DNA of 64,000 nt from Sutcliffiella cohnii (GCF_002250055.1 NZ_CP018866.1:3650501-3714500), one strand, 5' to 3'. Numbered from the stretch's first letter, positions 50,949 to 60,205 are shown. Made by a program: numbers and translations. The notes: a model not told the origin generated them from the sequence alone.

Positions 50949-51731
50949 ATGAAAAAAGCTGTTTTCTTTGATTTAGACGATACTCTGCTATGGGATATTC
51001 GAAGTGTTCAAACCGCATTTTTAAAAACATGCGAATACGCAGCCGAACAAGTAATTGTGAATGTTGAAGAATTAGAAAAAGCTGTGCGTGTTGAGGCAAC
51101 GAAACTATACGACAGTTACGAAACAAGACCATTTACGTTACTAATTGGGATCAATCCATTTGAAGGGCTATGGGGGACTTTTGATGACGGTACTTTTTCC
51201 TTTCCAGCACTAAACAAAATAATCCGTGAGTACCAGCATCAAGCTTGGTATAACGGACTTCAAAAAGTTGGAGTGGATGATAGTAGGCTCGCTAAAAATT
51301 TAGCTAACCGATTTATAAAAGAACGAATAAAACATCCTTTTGTTTATGAAGACACATTTCCTGTATTAGATGCTTTAAAAAATACATATTCTCTAGTTCT
51401 AATTACAAACGGTGCTCCTAGTTTACAAAATATGAAGCTTTCATTAACTCCTCAACTCCGCCCTTACTTCGATCATATTATAATTTCAGGAGAATTTGGG
51501 GAAGGAAAACCGAATAGCCTCGTTTTTCAGACAGCATTACAACGTACTGGACTATCACCAACAGAAGTATGGATGGTTGGCGACAACTTAAAAACAGACA
51601 TACTTGGTGCAAATGAAATCGGAATTGATACAATTTGGATTAACCATCATAATATGGAGGCACCTGAACATATCACTCCGACTTACACAGTAAAAGGACT
51701 AAATGGGATTTTACCAATAATAAATGAGTAA
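50949..51731 (+). CDS. HAD-family hydrolase
   Basis: 260 residues. Motif I VFFDLDDTLLWDI, motif II LVLITNGAPS, motif III Lys in GEGKPNSLVFQ and motif IV VWMVGDNLKTDILGA; the C1 helical cap covers about 20-100. Related to phosphoglycolate/pyrimidine 5'-nucleotidases of the YjjG/N-acylneuraminate-9-phosphatase type. Substrate not predictable. The ATG at 50949 lies behind GATAGGAGG. A weak terminator follows. Confidence 0.88.
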   Translation: MKKAVFFDLDDTLLWDIRSVQTAFLKTCEYAAEQVIVNVEELEKAVRVEATKLYDSYETRPFTLLIGINPFEGLWGTFDDGTFSFPALNKIIREYQHQAWYNGLQKVGVDDSRLAKNLANRFIKERIKHPFVYEDTFPVLDALKNTYSLVLITNGAPSLQNMKLSLTPQLRPYFDHIIISGEFGEGKPNSLVFQTALQRTGLSPTEVWMVGDNLKTDILGANEIGIDTIWINHHNMEAPEHITPTYTVKGLNGILPIINE

Positions 51732-51751
51732 ATGGATACTTTCATAGCAAT

Positions 51752-51787
51752 TACCCTCTACCAGTTGTTGGCGGAGGCTTTTTTTAT
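51752..51787 (+). terminator. intrinsic terminator
   Basis: CCTCTACCA / TTGGCGGAGG imperfect stem followed by CTTTTTTT. Confidence 0.6.
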
Positions 51788-51847
51788 ATGAGGAACAGAT
51801 CGTTATTCAGTATGAAAATTGTTTTTTAGGGAAGCAAAAAGAATGTA

Positions 51848-51876
51848 TTGACGATTTACGCAAAAATATGTACACT
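51848..51876 (+). promoter_or_regulatory. sigma-A promoter of the aspartokinase gene
   Basis: TTGACG (51848-51853), 17-base spacer, TACACT (51871-51876), about 60 bases before the ATG. The leader is too short for a riboswitch. Confidence 0.7.
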
Positions 51877-51933
51877 GTAAACAATCATTTGTATTTATAG
51901 GAAATACAACTCAAACAAAAAGGGGATACTTAC

Positions 51934-53301
51934 ATGAAAGTAAGCAAATTTGGTGGCACTTCTGTTGCAAGTGCAGAACAAATTAATAAAATTGCATCCA
52001 TCGTAAAAGCTGACCCTTCTAGAAAAATCATCGTAGTCTCAGCACCAGGAAAAAGGTCTAATGAAGATATTAAAATAACAGATTTACTTATTAACCTCGC
52101 TGAACAAGCTTTAGAACAAAAAGATACTATTGCGCTACAGAATCAAATCATCGCTCGCTATAAAATGATTGCAGAAGAACTATTTGTAGGAAGAGAAATA
52201 GTGGAATCCATTTCAAATGATTTAAGTCGTCGATTGGAAGATACTCATCTTACTAAAGATCAATTTATTGACCAATTAAAGGCCGCTGGAGAAGATAATA
52301 ACGCCAAGCTAATCGCAGCATACTTTAACAACATCGGACTACCAGCACAATATATGAACCCTAAAGAGGCTGGACTTATCGTTACTGATTTCCCTCAACC
52401 TACGCAAGCAACAGAAGAAGCTTATAACAAATTAAGTGAGTTACAGCATTCAGAAAAAATTATCGTCTTCCCCGGTTTTTTCGGTTTTACAAAGAGTGGT
52501 TTGTTACGTACTTTTAATCGTGGTGGATCTGATATTACTGGCTCGATTTTAGCAGCTGCAGTGAATGCTTCCGTGTATGAAAACTTTACGGATGTTGACT
52601 GCGTTTTTTCTGCAAATCCTAAAGTAGTGAATAGCCCGATGGAAATAGAAGAAATTACATATCGGGAAATGCGCGAACTTTCTTATGCTGGCTTTTCTGT
52701 TTTTCATGATGAAGCCCTTATGCCGGTATATAAAGAACAAATTCCTGTTAATATAAAAAACACAAATAACCCACTAGCAGCTGGTACTTTTATTGTAGCG
52801 GAGAGGAAGAAAAATAAAGGACCCATCACAGGAATAACAGCTGATAGCGGATTCTCCACATTGTATGTTAGTAAGTATTTAATGAACCGTGAACTTGGTT
52901 TCGGAAGAAAACTTCTACAAATATTAGAAGAAGAATACATTTCTTACGAGCATACCCCTTCTGGCCTAGATGATATTTCCATCATTATTAGAAGTCATCA
53001 ATTAAACAAAGAAAAAGAGGAAAGAATTGTACAAAGAATTGTAAACGAACTTGAGGCGGAGGAAGCTTATTTTCGTCACGGATTTTCCATGATTGTTTTA
53101 GTAGGGGAAGGAATGAACAACTCAACTGGGCTTGCCGCAAGAGCAGCTACGGCTATTTCTCGTACTGGAGCAAATATCGAAATGATTAACCAAGGGTCTT
53201 CCGAGGTGAGCATCGTTTTTGGTGTATTACAAGAAAAAGAACATGTGATTCTTCGCGAATTATATGATGAATTCTTCTCTAAAGTGAACGTTTATTCTTA
53301 A
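51934..53301 (+). CDS. yclM: aspartokinase (YclM/AK III type)
   Basis: 455 residues. KVSKFGGTSVASAEQ at the N terminus binds ATP phosphate, TFNRGGSDITGSILAAAV is the Asp/ATP segment and two ACT domains occupy the last 150 residues (ITADSGFSTLYVSKYLMNRE ... MIVLVGEGMNNSTGLAARAATAISRTGANIEMINQGSSEVSI region). Phosphorylates aspartate at the head of the lysine, threonine and methionine pathways. The length and single-chain form match B. subtilis YclM, the isozyme controlled by lysine and threonine. Not at this place in B. subtilis. Its leader has no lysine riboswitch; a sigma-A promoter is close by. Confidence 0.92.
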   Translation: MKVSKFGGTSVASAEQINKIASIVKADPSRKIIVVSAPGKRSNEDIKITDLLINLAEQALEQKDTIALQNQIIARYKMIAEELFVGREIVESISNDLSRRLEDTHLTKDQFIDQLKAAGEDNNAKLIAAYFNNIGLPAQYMNPKEAGLIVTDFPQPTQATEEAYNKLSELQHSEKIIVFPGFFGFTKSGLLRTFNRGGSDITGSILAAAVNASVYENFTDVDCVFSANPKVVNSPMEIEEITYREMRELSYAGFSVFHDEALMPVYKEQIPVNIKNTNNPLAAGTFIVAERKKNKGPITGITADSGFSTLYVSKYLMNRELGFGRKLLQILEEEYISYEHTPSGLDDISIIIRSHQLNKEKEERIVQRIVNELEAEEAYFRHGFSMIVLVGEGMNNSTGLAARAATAISRTGANIEMINQGSSEVSIVFGVLQEKEHVILRELYDEFFSKVNVYS

Positions 53302-53308
53302 AAAAATA

Positions 53309-53355
53309 ATAAAGGCTGCCTGTGAGGTCAAGATGACTTTACAGACAGCCTTTTT
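53309..53355. terminator. terminator between the aspartokinase and lipA genes
   Basis: AAAGGCTGCCTGT / ACAGACAGCCTTT, one mismatch, T runs on both strands. Confidence 0.8.
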
Positions 53356-53358
53356 CGT

Positions 53359-54255
53359 TTAAGCGTTCGCTTGTCTAGCTTTTGCCGCTTCGTTTACTTG
53401 TTCATCTGCATGATAAGAAGAACGAACTAAAGGTCCTGCCTCTACGTGGCTAAATCCTTTGGACATTGCAATTTCACGTAGTTCGGCAAACTCGTCTGGA
53501 TGGTAGTACTTTTGCACTTTTAAATGCTTTTTAGATGGCTGTAAATATTGGCCGATTGTCATAATATCTACATCGTTTGCACGAAGATCATCCATTGTTT
53601 CAATGATTTCCTCTTTTGTTTCACCTAAACCAATCATTAAACTTGACTTCGTCGGAATATCTGGCTGCATTTCTTTAGCTCTTTTTAAAAACTGCAAGGA
53701 GCGGTCATACGTTGCACGAGCTCGAACTCGCGGAGTTAATGAACGAACAGTTTCAATGTTATGGTTTAAAATGTCTGGTCGTGCGTCCATTAACATTTTT
53801 AAATTATCATATACACCACCCATATCTGATGGTAAAACTTCAATTGTTGTAAATGGATTTTCACGACGAACTGCGCGAACTGTTTCAGCAAATACAGCAG
53901 CTCCACCGTCCTTTAAGTCATCACGGGCAACTGCAGTAATTACAGCATGCTTTAAGTTCATAAGCCTTACCGACTCAGCTACTCTTTCTGGCTCTTGTAA
54001 GTCAAGCTCATTTGGTAAACCAGTCTTTACAGCACAAAAACGACAAGCTCGTGTGCAAACTGCTCCAAGAATCATAAACGTTGCAGTCCGACGAACTGCC
54101 CAGCATTCATGAATGTTCGGACATTTAGCTTCTTCACATACAGTATGTAGGTTACGCTCACGCATTAACTTTTTTAAGCCTGTATAATTTTCATTCGTAT
54201 TTAATTTAATTTTTAACCATTCCGGCTTTCGTATGTATTCTTCTTTTTTAGCCAT
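53359..54255 (-). CDS. lipA: lipoyl synthase
   Basis: 298 residues. N-terminal auxiliary-cluster motif [13 protein letters not shown] (C-x4-C-x5-C) and radical-SAM motif [13 protein letters not shown] (C-x3-C-x2-C), plus the C-terminal [13 protein letters not shown] with the serine ligand. Inserts two sulfur atoms into octanoyl groups on lipoyl domains. The start is the ATG at 54255 after GGAG; the frame extends nine codons further without a site. Same position as yutB (lipA) of B. subtilis. Depends on Fe-S carriers such as YutI and YutM in this window. Confidence 0.97.
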   Translation of the reverse strand: MAKKEEYIRKPEWLKIKLNTNENYTGLKKLMRERNLHTVCEEAKCPNIHECWAVRRTATFMILGAVCTRACRFCAVKTGLPNELDLQEPERVAESVRLMNLKHAVITAVARDDLKDGGAAVFAETVRAVRRENPFTTIEVLPSDMGGVYDNLKMLMDARPDILNHNIETVRSLTPRVRARATYDRSLQFLKRAKEMQPDIPTKSSLMIGLGETKEEIIETMDDLRANDVDIMTIGQYLQPSKKHLKVQKYYHPDEFAELREIAMSKGFSHVEAGPLVRSSYHADEQVNEAAKARQANA

Positions 54256-54462
54256 TTTCTCAACTCCAATATTTATTTCCATTATTAGACCGATTAATCT
54301 AGCTTAACTAATGTCACTTTATCAAACAAACTCATGAGAAACAAGTAAAATTAATCCTCCAAAACAACTTCCAACAATTAGTATTTATTAAATTAGAAAA
54401 GCACCACAAACTAAACATAGTAAAGAGGAAAAAATAAGTGTCTTCAGAAAGGAGAAGCAAAA

Positions 54463-55455
54463 TTGAAACGACTTATTCCAATCTTGCTCTTATTATTAAT
54501 GCTCCCCCTTTCTCCTTCCTTCGCTCAAGAAACGTTAAGTGAAGATGAAATGTATCAAAAACGATTTGAATTGTATGCAAAGATGGAAGCTGTTACACAG
54601 ATTCCATGGTACTATTTTGCGGGAGTAGACCAATATGAACGAAACGTTAGAAGAGTTAGAAAAGACATACCGAAACAAACGTCCATTATCGGCATTTATA
54701 TTAAACCTGAAATATGGGCAGGTCCTTTAAATCCAAATAGCGAGGATATTCACCCTGCTACGATTCAATTTTTTAATGGTATAGGTCAGGATGGGAACGG
54801 AGACGGAAAAGCAGATCTTAATGATGATGAAGACTTACTATATTCGTTTGCTAATTACCTTCAATCATACGGAACCGATGAGGAAAATTTAAAGATTGCT
54901 TTATGGGATTATTACAAACGTGATAAAACAGTAGCTCTCATTATGGGACATGCTAAGTTATTTAAAGTGTTCGATTCGATTAAACTTGATAAACATGTTT
55001 TCCCGCTTCCTCTGCACGCGAACTATAGTTATCGAAATACGTGGGGAGACGCTAGAGGCTGGGGCGGTAGAAGAATGCATGAAGGAACAGATATTTTTGC
55101 AAACTACGGTGTTCCTGTTCGTTCAACATGTTACGGAGTTATAGAAATGAAAGGTTGGAACAAATTTGGTGGATGGCGAATCGGAATCCGAGATGTGAAC
55201 AATACTTATCATTATTTCGCTCACTTAAATGGCTTTGCAAAAGATTTAGAAATCGGACAAGTTGTAGAGCCTGGGCAAATGATTGGGTCTGTTGGTAGCT
55301 CTGGATACGGCCCTCCAGGAACTTCTGGCAAATTCCCTCCACACTTACATTATGGCATGTATAAAGACAACGGATATAACGAATGGTCATTTGACCCATT
55401 TCCACATCTAAAATCGTGGGAAAGAACAGAAAGAGCCGAAAAAAGAAAAAGGTGA
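54463..55455 (+). CDS. lytH: M23 peptidase, LytH-type L-Ala-D-Glu endopeptidase
   Basis: 330 residues from the TTG at 54463 behind AAAGGAG. Signal peptide LKRLIPILLLLLMLPLSPSF. The catalytic M23/LytM domain covers about 190-315: MHEGTDIFANYGVPV with His and Asp zinc ligands and PHLHYGMYKD with the third His, plus YHYFAHLNG. LytH of B. subtilis trims side chains to single L-Ala during spore cortex maturation; position (yunA) agrees. Expected under sigma-K. The stop is followed within four bases by the repeat array. Confidence 0.93.
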   Translation: MKRLIPILLLLLMLPLSPSFAQETLSEDEMYQKRFELYAKMEAVTQIPWYYFAGVDQYERNVRRVRKDIPKQTSIIGIYIKPEIWAGPLNPNSEDIHPATIQFFNGIGQDGNGDGKADLNDDEDLLYSFANYLQSYGTDEENLKIALWDYYKRDKTVALIMGHAKLFKVFDSIKLDKHVFPLPLHANYSYRNTWGDARGWGGRRMHEGTDIFANYGVPVRSTCYGVIEMKGWNKFGGWRIGIRDVNNTYHYFAHLNGFAKDLEIGQVVEPGQMIGSVGSSGYGPPGTSGKFPPHLHYGMYKDNGYNEWSFDPFPHLKSWERTERAEKRKR

Positions 55456-55458
55456 TTA

Positions 55459-56256
55459 GAAAAGCGGAGGCGCTTTGAACAGGCCCGTACAAACTGGACT
55501 GTTCCGGTAGGAGATAAAGGAAACACAGTGAGCGTTAGCGAGCTGATGTTGACTTATCGTACGGACGGAACGGGAAGTTTGATAGGGCCTAAGCGCCGGA
55601 GCTAGACATAGAAAAGCGGAGGCGGCTCGTTCAGGTCCAATCAAACTGGAGCTTTTCCGCAGGAGATAAAGGAATCACGGCGAGCTATCTTCGAGTCGAT
55701 GATGACTTATCGTACGGAGGAAAAGTGAAGTTTGAGCCGGACCTAGCCGCCGGAGCTAGACAATCAGAAAAGCGGAGGCGGCTCGTTTAGGTCCAAACAA
55801 ACTGGAGCTTTTCCGCAGGAGATAAAGGAATCACGGCGAACGACAGTGAGTCGATGATGACTTATCGTACGGAGGAAAAGTGAAGTTTGAGCCGGACCTA
55901 GCCGCCGGAGCTAGACAATCAGAAAAGCGGAGGCGGCTCGTTTAGGTCCAAACAAACTGGAGCTTTTCCGCAGGAGATAAAGGAATCACGGCGAGCGATA
56001 GCGAGTCGATGATGACTTATCGTACGGAGGAAAAGTGAAGTTTGAGCCGGACCTAGCCGCCGAAGCTAGACAATCAGAAAAGCGGAGGCGGCTCGTTCAG
56101 GTCCAATCAAACTGGAGCTTTTCCGCAGGAGATAAAGGAATCACGGCGAGCTATCTTCGAGTCGATGATGACTTATCGTACGGAGGAAAAGTGAAGTTTG
56201 AGCCGGACCTAGCCGCCGGAGCTAGACAATCAGAAAAGCGGAGGCGGCTTGCGTAC
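55459..56256 (+). repeat. tandem array of five structured ~150-nt repeats plus a partial sixth
   Basis: Units begin AGAAAAGCGGAGGCG and end CCGGAGCTAGAC: 55459-55607, 55610-55761, 55766-55916, 55921-56071, 56076-56227, then a 26-base remnant 56231-56256. They are separated by two to four bases, usually AATC. Units 2-5 are nearly identical; unit 1 differs but keeps the same arms. Terminal arms pair: GGCGGCT...AGGTCC with GGACCTAGCCGCC in units 2-5 and GGCGCTT...AGGCCC with GGGCCTAAGCGCC in unit 1. An inner arm also changes together: CTTTTCC/GGAAAAG against GTTCCG/CGGAAC. A variable centre follows GGCGA. GC content is well above the region. No open frame runs through the array with family support. 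Confidence 0.85.
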
Positions 56257-56280
56257 CAAAACAAAATTCCGCTAAACAAT

Positions 56281-56318
56281 AAAAAAACGAGAGAAATAGC
56301 TTCCACTACTTCTCTCGT
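56281..56318 (-). terminator. intrinsic terminator of the metP-metS operon
   Basis: ACGAGAGAA / TTCTCTCGT with a long loop; on the minus strand TTTTTTT follows. Confidence 0.75.
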
Positions 56319-56326
56319 TCGTTCTT

Positions 56327-56440
56327 TTATCCTTCGTTACTCTCTTTTGCCTTTTTTACGGCCCAAGTAATACTAAATGCCAGACCTCCCCAAATAATTG
56401 CTATTCCTAATAACATCATCACAACTGAGCTTGCACCCAT
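56327..56440 (-). CDS. metS: MetS family small subunit of NSS transporter
   Basis: 37 residues: a single transmembrane helix (SVVMMLLGIAIIWGGLAF) with short polar ends, then KKAKESNEG. The ATG at 56440 overlaps the stop of the transporter gene (TAATG), with GGAGGT just upstream. The family of methionine/alanine-import NSS small subunits has this size and location. It is needed for activity of MetP in Corynebacterium. Confidence 0.85.
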   Translation of the reverse strand: MGASSVVMMLLGIAIIWGGLAFSITWAVKKAKESNEG

Positions 56441-57975
56441 TATTTAGAGACCTCCTTTGATGAAGATTGCGGAACTTCTACCGTGTCTTTTTTCCATTTG
56501 ACAAGCGTTAGTAAGAATCCTAGTACAATGACACCAATAGCAACAGCCCATCCATATTGAACCGTAAACGCTCTTGAGATCCCATCACCAGCACCGTAAA
56601 CTTCGCTAATATTTGTTCTAATATTATCAATCATCATGTATCCAAGAACAGCTGGTGTGATAAATGCTAAAGAAATCTTCCACCATCCACCAAGTAAACC
56701 AGTTAGTTTAATATCGGAAACAGAGTTTGCATGTGCTTGTAGTGATTTAAGCTCTTTCGCAAACCATACAACAACGATAACTTGCACAAGCCCCGCAAGA
56801 GCTACACCGAAGCTGTTAATGAAGTAGTCCATTACGTCTAAGAACCATAGACCACCTCTTGTTGCAAACATTAAGGAAACAATTGCTGCAAATCCTCCCC
56901 CGAAAATAACTGCTTTAGAACGGGAAATTTTAAACTTATCTTGTAAACCAGCTATATACGTTTCGATAATCGAGATTAAGGATGATAAGCCGGCTAACAC
57001 TAATGATCCGAAGAATAAGAAACCGAATAGCCCATTTAATGCAGGTAGCTCGTTAATTACAGCTGGGAAAACAACGAATGCAAGCCCAACACCTGCACTA
57101 ACTACATCTGAAACTGCCTCACCTTGTTGCATAGCCATAAATCCTAAAATACTGAAAACTCCAATACCGGCTAATAACTCAAAACTGGAGTTAGCAAAAC
57201 CAGTAATAAAGGCATTGTTTGTAATATCAGATTTTTTAGGTAAATAACTGGAATAAGTGATCATAATAGCAAAGGCAATCGATAAACTAAAGAAAATTTG
57301 CCCATAGGCGGCTACCCAAACTTTACCGCTTGAAATAGCTGACCAATCAGGTTTAAAGAATGCATTTAAACCGTCCACAGCACCTTCTAGCGTAAGCGCA
57401 CGGACGACGATAATTAAAAACAAAACTAATAAGGCTGGAATAAATATTTTATTCGCAAGCTCAATACCACGTTTAACTCCTCTATATAGAACCCCTAGTG
57501 CAATAACCCAAACTAAAATTAACGGAAGTAGTACGCCAGGAACAAACCCGTCAAACTTACCTGGATCCGTTATGTTTAAATAGTCTCCGAATAAGAAACC
57601 AGCAGTGTCGTTCCCCCAATTTAAATTAAACGAGAAAACAGAGTAGGACATTGCCCATGCGATAATAGCCCCGTAGTAAATCGAAATAATAAAGGAAATT
57701 CCGACTTGCCACCAACCAATCCATTCTGTTTTCTTATTCATTCTTGCAAAAGATAACGGAGCAGATCCTCTATATTTATGCCCCATCGTAAACTCTAAAA
57801 TTAAAAGAGGAATACCAGCTGTTAATAGAGCAAATAAGTACGGTAAAAAGAATGCTCCTCCTCCATTTTCATATGCGACTGCAGGAAAACGCCAAATATT
57901 ACCTAGACCAATCGCTGATCCAGCAGCAGCCAAAATAAACCCGGCTCTTGTCCCCCATTGCGGACGATTTTCCAT
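56440..57975 (-). CDS. metP: sodium-dependent (NSS/SNF) methionine/alanine importer, MetP type
   Basis: 511 residues with eleven to twelve helices. Begins RPQWGTRAGFILAAAGSAIGLGNIWRFPAVAYENGGGAFF, the NSS signature with the unwound first helix that binds Na+ and the amino-acid carboxyl group. LPALNGLFGFLFFGSLVLAGLSSLISIIE is the conserved helix 7-8 region. Companion metS overlaps its end. Imports methionine, alanine or related amino acids with Na+. A good sigma-A promoter lies upstream (58081-58109). The ATG at 57975 follows GGGGAGG. Confidence 0.9.
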   Translation of the reverse strand: MENRPQWGTRAGFILAAAGSAIGLGNIWRFPAVAYENGGGAFFLPYLFALLTAGIPLLILEFTMGHKYRGSAPLSFARMNKKTEWIGWWQVGISFIISIYYGAIIAWAMSYSVFSFNLNWGNDTAGFLFGDYLNITDPGKFDGFVPGVLLPLILVWVIALGVLYRGVKRGIELANKIFIPALLVLFLIIVVRALTLEGAVDGLNAFFKPDWSAISSGKVWVAAYGQIFFSLSIAFAIMITYSSYLPKKSDITNNAFITGFANSSFELLAGIGVFSILGFMAMQQGEAVSDVVSAGVGLAFVVFPAVINELPALNGLFGFLFFGSLVLAGLSSLISIIETYIAGLQDKFKISRSKAVIFGGGFAAIVSLMFATRGGLWFLDVMDYFINSFGVALAGLVQVIVVVWFAKELKSLQAHANSVSDIKLTGLLGGWWKISLAFITPAVLGYMMIDNIRTNISEVYGAGDGISRAFTVQYGWAVAIGVIVLGFLLTLVKWKKDTVEVPQSSSKEVSK

Positions 57976-58080
57976 GTAAATTACCTCCCCATTGTTATTA
58001 CATGTATAATTTCTATTAATGCGCTTAGTCGGAATTAAGAATGTTTTCTGTTTTCTGACTATTTAATATAATTTATACAT

Positions 58081-58109
58081 AGTATAACTAGACTTTATGA
58101 CTATGTCAA
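58081..58109 (-). promoter_or_regulatory. sigma-A promoter of metP
   Basis: On the minus strand TTGACA (58104-58109), 17 bases, TATACT (58081-58086). Just downstream AATAGTCAGAAAACA (58049-58063) has 11 of 15 matches to the CodY box, a weak hint of control by branched-chain amino acids. Confidence 0.7.
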
Positions 58110-58291
58110 AACAATATTTTTAATTTTGCAAAACTTTCTATGAATACGTTTACAATTTCACCCTAGCTTTTCTTCTATTTTTAAAATCGCACAAAAAACA
58201 TTATATTAAAATAATGTTTTTATTTAAATAAGAATCATAATTTTTACATTCCAAACCTTGTTGAAATATACATTTTAAGTAAAACTATAGT

Positions 58292-58333
58292 AAAAAAAGC
58301 GTTAGAATTTTACATTCTAACGCTTCATTTTTA
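58292..58333 (-). terminator. intrinsic terminator of the NhaC-family gene
   Basis: AGCGTTAGAAT, loop TTTAC, ATTCTAACGCT; the minus strand continues in TTTTTTT. Confidence 0.85.
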
Positions 58334-58343
58334 TATTTATATA

Positions 58344-59879
58344 TTAAGCCTTAACAGCTTTAAAACTAAATCCAATAATAATGAATGCAACTAGCACAAC
58401 AGCTAATCCTAGTAGAGTGCTACCTGTTAGTCCTAATACAATGTACCCAACAGCTGCAACTGCTGCACTAATTAACGCATACGGTAATTGTGTAAGAACA
58501 TGATCAATATGGTTACTATTCGCACCAGTAGATGAAAGAATAGTTGTATCGGATATTGGTGAACAGTGGTCTCCGAACACAGCTCCTGCTAGTACTGCTG
58601 CTAGTGCTGGTAATAGTAACTCTATATCCGTAACTACTGCAATTTGTGCTGCAATCGGTAATAGAAGTCCGAACGTTCCCCAAGAAGTCCCTGTTGCGAA
58701 TGCTGTAAAACCTGCTACTAAGAAAATAATGATTGGTAACCAAGCAATATTCATATTAGATTCTTGAATTCTATCAGCCAAATACGTTCCTGTTTCTAGA
58801 TCAGAAATTAATCCTGTAATAGACCAAGCTAACAATAGAATATACACTGCAGGTAACATTGCTTTTACTCCTGCTACTACTACTTTACCGAATAAGTTCC
58901 CTTGAACTTCACCTTTAGATGATTGTAGGGCAAATAACACAAACGTTACAATTAGAGCAAATATACCACCATAAAATAGTGCTGCTGATGGATCTGTGTT
59001 TTCAAATATTGCTAAAATAGAAGTGTCACCTTCTGAAGCTGTATATCCTGTCCAGAACATCGCTGCTACTACTCCAACCATTAAAGCAATAATTGGCCAT
59101 AAAAGGCTACCTACTTTACCTTTTTCACTTACAGGTAAATCTTCTGTGAATTCACCTGGTACTGTTTTTGTTGAGTCAACTAGTTCTCCTGTTTCCATCG
59201 CACGAGTTTCGTGAGTTTTCATTGCACCGATATTAACGTTAAAGTACGCAACTAAAAATACCATTAGAAGAGCAGAAAAAACATATAAGTTCATCGGAAT
59301 CATTTGCATAAATGCGCTCAACCCAGTGTACTCTGTTACGTTCAACGTTATGAAAATACCACCTAATGTTGCGATAATATAAGCACCCCAGCTAGAAATG
59401 GGAGCAATAACACAAATAGGAGCAGAAGTGGAATCAATTAAATAAGCTAATTTCGCACGAGATACTTTATAACGATCAGTAATTGGACGACTAATTTGAC
59501 CAACTGCTAAACTATTAAAATAATCATCAATAAAAATAACAATTCCTAAAATAACCGTTAAAAACTTAGAGCCTCTACGTGATTTAATTCTTTTCGCAGC
59601 CCACTCACCAAATGCAACGCTACCGCCAGAAACAGATATAAACGCAGTTATAATTCCTAAAAAGATAATGAATACTAAAATATAAACATACCAAAGATCG
59701 GTGAAAACGGCTAAAAAGGACTGCAAGATTCTTTCAACTGTCCCAATCGGATGAAATCCAGCCAAAAGCAAAGCGGACGCTAGAATACCAACACCAAGCG
59801 AAATCAAAACTCTTCTAGTTAATATAACCATTAGTATCGCAAGGACAGGTGGTATTAATGAGTAAATAGTACCTTCCAT
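58344..59879 (-). CDS. NhaC-family transporter under lysine riboswitch control (LysW-like)
   Basis: 511 residues, about twelve helices. NhaC-type Na+:H+ antiporter family: IDDYFNSLAVGQISRPITDRYKVSRAKLAYLIDSTSAPICV and TAFATGTSWGTFGLLLPIAAQI plus GAVFGDHCSPISDTTILSSTGA, the paired re-entrant loops. The ATG at 59879 follows AGGAGG. Its leader is a lysine riboswitch with an attenuator, and comparative work on L-boxes proposed that NhaC-family proteins so regulated are lysine transporters (LysW). Lysine import is therefore the best assignment; the family alone would suggest an antiporter. Confidence 0.88.
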   Translation of the reverse strand: MEGTIYSLIPPVLAILMVILTRRVLISLGVGILASALLLAGFHPIGTVERILQSFLAVFTDLWYVYILVFIIFLGIITAFISVSGGSVAFGEWAAKRIKSRRGSKFLTVILGIVIFIDDYFNSLAVGQISRPITDRYKVSRAKLAYLIDSTSAPICVIAPISSWGAYIIATLGGIFITLNVTEYTGLSAFMQMIPMNLYVFSALLMVFLVAYFNVNIGAMKTHETRAMETGELVDSTKTVPGEFTEDLPVSEKGKVGSLLWPIIALMVGVVAAMFWTGYTASEGDTSILAIFENTDPSAALFYGGIFALIVTFVLFALQSSKGEVQGNLFGKVVVAGVKAMLPAVYILLLAWSITGLISDLETGTYLADRIQESNMNIAWLPIIIFLVAGFTAFATGTSWGTFGLLLPIAAQIAVVTDIELLLPALAAVLAGAVFGDHCSPISDTTILSSTGANSNHIDHVLTQLPYALISAAVAAVGYIVLGLTGSTLLGLAVVLVAFIIIGFSFKAVKA

Positions 59880-59950
59880 AATAAAAAACCTCCTAAAATT
59901 GTTGTAATTTGTCGAAACAAACGGCACAAATTTAGAAGGCTTTTGAACAT

Positions 59951-59985
59951 AAAAAAGTAACGATAGAAAATAACTATCATTACTT
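59951..59985 (-). terminator. attenuator terminator of the lysine riboswitch
   Basis: On the minus strand AGTAATGATAG, loop, CTATCGTTACT, then TTTTTT, placed directly after the aptamer and 70 bases before the gene. Confidence 0.85.
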
Positions 59986-59996
59986 TGTAATGTATG

Positions 59997-60205
59997 TTAT
60001 CCTCCATCCGATCAGTAGCCCTCCATTATGTTTTCCGTTCGCTCCGGACATAATGACAGTGTTATCCTTTTTCAAGATAACCCCAGCAAAATAGTTTGAC
60101 AGACTATTTCACTTCGGCAAAGCATCCTTTCAACAACTATCAACGGGAGTCACCCTCCAGTAGTTTACTCTTATGCTATGCAACCTCTACCTCATCGTAT
60201 GATAA
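59997..60205 (-). ncRNA. lysine riboswitch (L-box) aptamer
   Basis: Read on the minus strand the conserved blocks occur in order: GAGGTAGAGGTTGC, AGAGTAAAC, GTTGAAAGGATGCTTTGCCGA (first 20 bases GTTGAAAGGATGCTTTGCCG), GAAGTGAAATAG, GCTGGGGTTATC, ACTGTCA, GGAGGGCTACTG. The ends TTATCATACGAT and ATCGGATG...GGATAA form the closing helix P1. An intrinsic terminator follows, so lysine binding should favour termination and lower expression of the transporter. Confidence 0.93.

Larger units (their letters stand above)
57976..58343 (-). other. intergenic region before metP
   Basis: AT-rich. Contains the metP promoter and, on its far side, the terminator of the NhaC-family gene. No S-box or T-box leader is visible. 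Confidence 0.5.

Noticed and set aside
51735..51933. Lysine riboswitch in front of the aspartokinase gene
   Set aside because: No L-box blocks are present, and the promoter leaves a leader of only about 50 bases.
55459..56256. The array as a CRISPR
   Set aside because: Units are about 150 bases with only two to four bases between them; there are no unique spacers and no cas genes.
56035..56370. 111-codon open frame on the plus strand as a protein with internal repeats
   Set aside because: It is the repeat array read in one frame; its repeats are those of the DNA units and the end runs into unrelated sequence.
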